Origin: Setomelanomma holmii
Lineage: Eukaryota > Ascomycota > Dothideomycetes > Pleosporales > Phaeosphaeriaceae
NCBI GenBank assembly: GCA_010015745.1
Contig: ML978258.1
Location: 1 to 64,000, forward strand
Direction: 5' to 3'
DNA: 64,000 nucleotides
Each line of letters starts with the position of its first letter. Within the stretch, counting starts at the first letter, position 1. Made by a program: the position numbers and the translations under genes. Shown here in pieces: positions 58,585 to 64,000 of this stretch. The notes under the pieces were generated by a model that saw only the letters and a program-made list of their open reading frames with translations, searched no databases and was not told the DNA's origin.

Positions 58585-60329
58585 TTACTCTTCCCGGCTC
58601 CTTGCTTCATCGACCGCTCGCCTCCAGTCATAGAGATACATGTATATGCCCTCGGAGATAGTGATGCAGCAGCTGCCCACTGCACATCCAGCCCATAGCC
58701 CCACAAGCTTCAGATCCTTTGGAAAACACAGAAACAATGCAAGTGGAACGGCAACGACATAATACACAAACAAATTCGCCCAGCCACCGATAGCTTGAAG
58801 TCCAAGGCCACGAAGAATTGCGTTTGCCAGCGCAGTGGTGCTATCGCAGAATTGGAAAACGGCGAGCAGAGGCAAGACAGTGGATACGATACTGATGACT
58901 TCGGGATCGGCGCTGAACGCCCGCGGTAGTACGTTACGAAGGGCGGTCAGAAAAGTGAAGTCCACGACGCCGATGATAAGGAACGTCAGGACGTACGTGC
59001 GTGTTGCGGTACGGGCCGCGGAGAGGGACCTAGCGCCGATCAAGTTGCCAAGACGAGTGCTCACTGCGACGCCGACAGAGAAAGGTACGTGATAAATCGC
59101 GACTGCGAGGCTCATGACGATAGACTGCGCGGCAAGATGTGCGGTGCTGAGATAGCTCGTGCTGAAGGTTAAAATATCGAAGGCCTGTACGAATTATGTC
59201 AGGAGGCGAGATATAACGTGGGCACTGATGGTCTTACTAGCCACTCTGTTTCCACCATAATGATACCAGGTACAGCAAGTTTGGCCATTGGACCCCAATG
59301 CCTGAAAGCGTCGCGCGTAAATCCGGCCCAACACTCGAGCGAGTGTGGGTTGACAAAGTAGACGTAGACGAAGAGAAGAATCGGTAGTAAGTTGTGTGAC
59401 AAGACCGTAGCGAGTGCAGCACCAACGAGATCCCATTCCAAGACGAAGACAAGAAGATAATTCAGCAGGATGTTGATCGGGGTTGCGATGAGTAGAACGA
59501 ACAGGCTGGCGTTGAAGAGGCCCTGTGCTTGTGTAAAACGTTTTCCTGCTTCGAAAATTGCATATCCTGGGGCTCCAGCAAGTAGTATTGACAGATATCG
59601 CCCAGCGAGATGAGCAAGTTCTTTCTCCGGGACAAGGGCAGCCAGGATCCAGCCTGAGTTCAGCCAGATAGCTCCGATCGGCAGGGTGACGAGTAGCATA
59701 AACAGGATCATGCGCTGCAAATGCAATCCAACGAGCTCTTTCTTCCCAGATCCGAACGCTTGTGCGCATAGAGTATCCAAGCTTGTAGCTAGACCCTCGT
59801 ACACAGCAAGACCAGTGATATTTGCAGTCATAGTGGCCAGACTGACCGCGCCCAGTTCATCTGTTCCGATGTGGCCAACCACAAAGATTGTAACAAGAGA
59901 AAAGTTGTACTGGAGAAGGTAGGTGAGCATTAAAGGCACCGAGTATCTGGCCAGAAGCCTCGCTTCTTTTCCTGCCGTCGTCTCCAGTTCCTCGACCGTG
60001 CCCTCGCCCTGGCTGATCAGTCTCTCAATTCCGTCACTCTCGGACACGGTGCCATATTGTTGTGCCTTTGTTACACTGTCCCGATGTGCAGTCAACAGTC
60101 CAACTCTTTCCTCGGCACTAGTCGAGAAGCGTCTTGCTGCCGGACTATCCATTGTGTAACCCGCGGTGTGTGGGAATGGCACAGAATTCAATGCTAAAGA
60201 CGAGATATCATAGTCGAGGAGGTATTTGACGTCCTCTGCCAGGCCTTCGTATGATGTTGCTGATTGAGGTTCGAACACGCATTGTGGGGCGGTGACAAGC
60301 GTGGCGCCTGATGGCGTATCCCGATGCAT
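58585..60329 (-). CDS. MATE family transporter
   Basis: Two exons on the minus strand, 60329-59238 and 59184-58585, with a 53-nt intron, give 563 residues. A hydrophilic N-terminus of about 110 residues precedes twelve hydrophobic segments in two six-helix halves. Landmarks are FVVGHIGTDELGAVSLATM and LATSLDTLCAQAFGSGKKE in the first half, ATPINILLNYLLVF between, and PFSVGVAVSTRLGNLIGARS in the second half. These are the MatE-domain signatures of eukaryotic multidrug and toxin extrusion proteins, as in yeast Erc1. It would export organic cations or drugs by proton antiport at the plasma or vacuolar membrane. The substrate is unknown. Splicing restores VETEWLAFDILTF, as in relatives. Confidence 0.93.
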
Positions 60330-60798
60330 GGCGATATCGGGACGCTAGCAGGAATCAGGCAGCGGGTGGGAATGGGTGCACGGGTCGACAGCGATCAGCG
60401 AACAGGGCCCATGGCGCACCGGAGAGGCGAAGAGTTGGTTGTCCCGAAATGGGTTGAATATACAAAGGCGGAATGTTGTCGCGTCAGGCGCAATCACACA
60501 AATCAATAACAGAGAGCAGTTGCGATTGCTCGTGTCGTACGGAGCTCTATGTCGCCGCTAGTAAGGGAAGTCTCCACGACGCGCACGCAGTTGGTTCCAG
60601 TAATCAAAATCTGCCGGCAGCTGGAGCAGGAGAGTGCGATGATCAGGTATGCTTGTCTCTCAGATGGCGTTCGAGTCCACAGAGTGGGCAAAGGTTGCAT
60701 AATGTCTACTCTATGCTCAAATTTTGCTCGAGCGCGATGCGGCGATACTGTCGGGCAAATCTAAGAGAGGCGGCGCAGATGCAAGCTTCAGGACTGCA
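60330..60798. other. Intergenic region before transposons
   Basis: Promoter side of the MATE gene up to the TA that borders the pogo/Fot1 element. Nothing else recognised. Confidence 0.5.
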
Positions 60799-60800
60799 TA

Positions 60801-60850
60801 ACGTACCTCACAAGCGAACCGGCACTCTATGCCAAGACCACACCAAAACC
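60801..60850 (+). repeat. Left terminal inverted repeat of the pogo/Fot1 element
   Basis: 50 bp. Its inverse is the split right repeat at 62580-62611 plus 63051-63068. The inner 31 bp are identical; the single mismatch is A at 60818. Confidence 0.93.
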
Positions 60851-60913
60851 TACTCTTGCACACAGTAGAAACGCAACTCAACAGTTCTCTACAATACTGT
60901 ACTGTACTCTATA

Positions 60914-62530
60914 TCAATCAGAGACTATTTCTTCTGCTTGTTTGCATGTGCGCGAGTTATGCCTAGCCTTGCTGCAGCATCTACAGCGCCTTTGAGTAGG
61001 CTCACTCTTATTAGCACGCGCTCTTTTCTTTGCCTTCTTTCTATTACTGCGCGCTGCCAACTCCTTTAGAGTTGTTAATCGCACTCTCTCCTCAACTGTA
61101 AGAGTCTCTTCCTTCTGCAATTACTTTCTTTTATGCGATATTTGTTGTGTAGCAGCCTTATTTGCTGCTTAAAGCTTAGTGTTGCGTTTAGTCATCAACA
61201 CTAGAGAATGCGCTATCAGCTCAGCGCATTTAGCGAGCTTTTCAACTGCCTTAACTATTAAGGTTAGTGAGCTATCTACGTGTCTCTGAATTCTCTGTTA
61301 AATTAGCTTCAATTGTGATCTAAACTCTAGGGTATTGCTTAGTATTTGCAACTGCCAGAAACTGTCTTTGACAGTAGGTGGTGTAGGCATACAAAGGCAG
61401 ACGTTAAGCTTTGATATCACTGCCTCTAGATTAAGTAGAACTAAGCTAGCACCTTAAAAGCCTCCTAAGCTATTACTTTTAGTAATTGCGTTCTTAAAAG
61501 TAGCAATAAGTAGAGCAAGAACTCAGTTTTAGTGATGTAGTTAATCTTGCTACGCATTAGGTTCTTAGCTTGGCGGCTATATGCGTTCTTTAGTAGCAAG
61601 AAATAGCCTACATCAAGAGGCTGCAGGAGGTGCGACGAGTAAGGAGGCATGCAGAGAGTGATAATCTTGTTATCCTTGCAGTACAGCTAGAAAGCAAGCA
61701 AGTTATAGCTCTTATGGCTGTCAATAACAAGCAAACGTACTGTGCCTACAGTACGTTTTTTTGTATGAGCGTTAAAGTGCTTCAACCACGCCAGGCCAAA
61801 CTTATTTGTTGTCCAGCCGTTCTCAGAGACCTTAAAAACCTTATCAGAAGGTAGTTTATCCTCCTTATACTAGGCGGAGAGGTGGTTCTTGCCCTAGAAG
61901 ATAATAAAGGGTAGGATTACCTACCTAGTTGCATTGATGCCTTAGATCACCGTAATCCACTCTCGATTACCCTGCTGTACTGTCTTCAGCCGTCCTCAAC
62001 GCTTAGAGCTAGTGACTACAGCTCTAGATGATATCTAGCCTATCATGAAGCCTGCCTTATTAAAGTTGTAGGTGTCTTCGTCTTAGATACTGTGCTTGGC
62101 CTTTATATTCTCTACAAGCTTAAGCTAGCCTCATATAACCTTAGGATCCTCGCAGAGAGCTCTCTTATAGTTTTACTTTCGATTAAACGCAACCTTACGC
62201 TCAAGTTGACGCTTGACAAAGTTGTGAGCCCAGTTAACGCCTACTAGCAGTCAGCCACGCTCCTTGTGCGATAGATCGGCTATATCCTTTACAGCATCAA
62301 GCCTAGGCAGAAATCCTCGCTTGTTAAGGTTAAGTATGTAAATAAAAAGTACTCTCTCCTCTAATAGATGAAGGCTCCTTAAGTTAGGTGCGCATTTGCG
62401 TCTTAAAGGGCTGCCAGCACAACAGTCCTGTAGCGTTGTTTGAGGGACGTTGTATATTAAAGCAACGCGCTGCAAGAGCATTGTTGCGTCTTGCCTAAGA
62501 GCCTAGAGTGCAGTCTGTATACCACGTTCT
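60914..62530 (-). pseudogene. Transposase pseudogene of the pogo/Fot1 element
   Basis: Collinear transposase fragments in order HTH, DDE-type catalytic region and C-terminal zinc knuckle, broken by about a dozen or more stops. The changes I can infer, such as GNREWITVI followed by TAG where the family has glutamine, are C-to-T or G-to-A at CpA/TpG, the mark of RIP. The region is visibly richer in TA than the neighbouring genes. Confidence 0.88.
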
Positions 62531-62611
62531 TTTGATTCTGATTGTATATCGCTGTGTGGAGGCAGCGCGTAGTTAAGGTGGTTTTGGTGTGGTCTTGGCA
62601 TAGAGTGCCGG

Positions 62612-63045
62612 TGTTGAGAACCTCTTCTCAACAACGCCAGAATAAGCGCCCGGGCTTATTAAGGGCCAATGAGGTAACACAAACCACACCCCCCTCCATG
62701 AATTGTCCTGGATCATGTGACCGCTCATATTGGAGCATGACGTCACATGACCGCTCAGGATGGAGCACCGCTCAGGTATGAGCGCTCAGGACGGAGCACC
62801 CTGCTCTCGACTGAGCGTTACACTTACGAAGTATATAGTTAGAGTCGATGGCCTCCTATAGATTATCGTGTTCAACTTCGTATTAGCAATCAATCATTGT
62901 TCTCACGAAACCCAATACTCTTTTCAGACGCACCATCGTACTGTCTTAGTATTAACTCCAACCGTCCATCCACAAGTCCCTTGCTCTATCCCTGAGAACC
63001 AACCGCTAGACCTAACACAGATACCCTTCTGTACAGGCCTTCACA
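62612..63045. mobile_element. Solo LTR (434 bp) inside the transposon end
   Basis: Starts TGTTGAGAAC and ends GCCTTCACA. It is flanked by perfect 5-bp copies of GCCGG (62607-62611, 63046-63050). Removing it with one copy restores the pogo/Fot1 inverted repeat. It belongs to a different LTR family from the one at 36977 and 63073. Orientation cannot be set because no internal retroelement sequence remains. Confidence 0.92.
62700..62815. repeat. Short imperfect repeats inside the solo LTR
   Basis: Copies of a CCGCTCA(GGA)TGGAGCA-like unit occur near 62721, 62750, 62768 and 62784, separated by about 16-30 bp. Some copies are arranged as small inverted repeats. They may be promoter elements of the LTR. 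Confidence 0.6.
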
Positions 63046-63072
63046 GCCGGCTCGCTTGTGAGGTACGTTAAG

Positions 63073-63339
63073 TGTTGCAGTGAATGCAGTAAATCAAAAG
63101 GTAACCGCGCGAAGCAGTAAGTCAAGTGTAGAACTGCGCTAGGCAGTGAATCTGAATATTATGTCTTGTGTATTCTTCTCCTGTGTTGGTGATGACTGCT
63201 TTCCTGGCTATCAGCAATGTCTGTTTACATGACGTATTTATGACTCAGTTCAGGTAAGAGATGCTTAATAAGATGAGGAAGCGGCACAAGACCACCAGCA
63301 CGCAGCACACGTGATGCGCTCCTCTCATAAACCGTCACA
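63073..63339 (-). repeat. 3' LTR of the Copia element (267 bp)
   Basis: Ends TGTTGCAGTG...CCGTCACA on the plus strand. Closely similar to the solo LTR at 36977-37205. Confidence 0.92.
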
Positions 63340-63354
63340 CACCCCCTCATCCTG
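63340..63354 (-). other. Polypurine tract of the Copia element
   Basis: The minus strand reads CAGGATGAGGGGGTG immediately before the LTR start TGTGACGG, as expected for the plus-strand DNA primer of a retrotransposon. Confidence 0.85.
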
Positions 63355-63383
63355 TAGTTAACACATGACGTAAGGATGAATCT

Positions 63384-64000
63384 TTAAGTGTCCTTTTCTA
63401 TCTTATAAACCTTTGAACGAATGTCCACAAGGTGTAATTGCTGTACGAGTTTAACATATTTTTGACGGGGTAAGATCTTCGTCATGCTGTCAGCAGGTAT
63501 CTGGTTCGTAGATTTCTATTAGATGTGGAGGCGATGTCCCTCAACTTCCTGACGAATCCAGCTCTGGTGGATATCAACATGCTTAAGCTTAGTAGCAAGC
63601 TTGTCCTGCTCTTTTGTAACTATTCCCACTGTCTGTTGGTTGTCGCACCAAATGACAGGCGTTTGGTTGAGTTTCAAAGACAGTCCTTTGAACAGGCGGT
63701 ACCACTCCTCTATTTCTGATCCAGCAAGTGACAGAGCAAGCAGCTCTGCCTCAGTCGTTGATTTCGTGACAGTGCGTTGAAGCGTCAATTTCCAATCAAT
63801 TGTCATGCCAAACAGCTGAAATACGTATCCTTGAGAGCTTCGGCGCGTCTCAACGTCGTCGGCAAAGGCAGCATCAGATGCCCTAAAGAAGATAGGATCG
63901 CGATAGTCCTGTGGCGTTATAATGTACTCCTAAACCTCTGTTTCATTAACAGCTTGCGCTTGCAAAGCTCGATACTTTGTCTCAAGAATGTGACGCCACA
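63384..64000 (-). pseudogene. Copia pol remnant, RNase H domain
   Basis: Minus-strand coding sequence for the end of a Copia polyprotein. Visible are ASDAAFADDVETRRSSQGY, then TKSTTEAELLALSLAGSE and WCDNQQTVGIV, the conserved aspartate/glutamate blocks of Copia RNase H, and finally STNQIPADSMTKILPRQK, the usual polyprotein end. The frame is broken by a TAG after AVNETEV and by adjacent TAA and TAG after GHRLHI. All three fit CpA-to-TpA type mutation of CAG, CAA and TGG. The copy is inactive. Confidence 0.9.

Larger units (their letters stand above)
60801..63068 (-). mobile_element. Degenerate pogo/Fot1-like DNA transposon, interrupted by a solo LTR
   Basis: The element has 50-bp terminal inverted repeats starting ACGTACCTCACAAGCGA, with one mismatch between ends. 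It is flanked by TA on both sides (60799-60800, 63069-63070), the target duplication of the Tc1/mariner-pogo group. Without the later insertion it is 1,829 bp, the usual Fot1 size. On the minus strand a broken transposase is readable: a psq/CENP-B-like N-terminus (VPQTTLQDCCAGSPLRRKC, 62480-62250), a catalytic-region block (NFNKAGFMIG near 62060, then GNREWITVI), PPYSSHLLQPLDVGYF near 61640 and a zinc-knuckle-like tail CRCCSKARHNSRTC near 60950. Many stops replace CAG, CGA and TGG codons. Confidence 0.92.
62580..63068 (-). repeat. Right terminal inverted repeat of the pogo/Fot1 element, split in two
   Basis: The inner part is 62580-62611 and the outer part 63051-63068. They are separated by the 434-bp solo LTR and one copy of its 5-bp target duplication. 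Confidence 0.92.
63073..64000 (-). mobile_element. 3' end of a Ty1/Copia retrotransposon, runs out of the window
   Basis: On the minus strand the order is RNase H coding region, polypurine tract and 3' LTR, so the 5' part lies beyond 64000. The 3' LTR (63073-63339) starts on the minus strand as TGTGACGG, directly after the tract. The element ends four bases from the border of the pogo/Fot1 element. The left flank TTAAG (63068-63072) should be one copy of its target duplication. Confidence 0.92.

Noticed and set aside
1..64000. CRISPR arrays, bacterial operons, rRNA or tRNA genes
   Set aside because: No regular spacer-repeat array, no ribosome-binding-site pattern and no cloverleaf or 5S-like sequence was noticed. 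The genome is eukaryotic. A tRNAscan run would settle the tRNA question.

Overview
The window is nuclear DNA of a filamentous ascomycete (Pezizomycotina), most likely a dothideomycete. The evidence is dense protein-coding genes with short GT-AG introns (mostly 46-85 nt) and CTAAC-like branch sites, typical fungal families (ferric reductase, Fet3/Ftr1, Zn2Cys6 and C2H2 regulators, allantoate-permease-like MFS, MATE), an OMP decarboxylase carrying the internal insert common in this group, and transposon relics whose stop codons look like repeat-induced point mutation (RIP). I cannot name the species from sequence alone.

Layout. 1-2849: no gene, with a GGA microsatellite and the long pyrimidine-rich leader of a ferric reductase (2850-4706). 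5549-11334: mitochondrial succinyl-CoA:3-ketoacid CoA-transferase, an MFS transporter and an epoxide hydrolase on the minus strand. 11335-16105: gene-poor, with what looks like a decayed NACHT-type gene. 16106-17605: a C2H2 regulator. 18147-22443: a divergent FET3/FTR1 high-affinity iron-uptake pair whose shared promoter holds five perfect ATCWGATAA motifs. 22578-30950: two related small secreted, GPI-anchor-type proteins flanking an extradiol dioxygenase, a SANT-like nuclear protein and URA3/pyrG. 31626-36742: a PHD-finger gene and an amino-acid permease. Three neighbouring genes in this part carry a disruptive lesion (in-frame TAG, in-frame TGA, 1-nt frameshift). 36977-37205: a solo LTR. 38913-46285: a disordered protein and a 1,391-residue repeat protein built from GRDAA/LDPRV modules. 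46942-50242: a Zn2Cys6 regulator divergent from LSM7. 51424-60329: a 2EXR-like membrane protein, an uncertain gene, a MetX-like hydrolase, a flavin-reductase-like protein and a MATE transporter. 60799-64000: nested transposons. A pogo/Fot1 element has its right terminal inverted repeat split by a 434-bp solo LTR with a perfect target duplication, and it abuts the 3' end of a degenerate Copia element whose LTR family also made the solo LTR at 37 kb.

Functionally the clearest theme is iron. A reductase, ferroxidase and permease lie within 20 kb, and the ferroxidase-permease promoter has the sequence expected for control by a GATA-type iron repressor. The other genes are ordinary housekeeping, transport or regulatory genes and do not form a recognisable biosynthetic cluster. 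Exon coordinates below were worked out by hand from splice signals, reading-frame continuity and family similarity. They are models, not transcript-supported structures.
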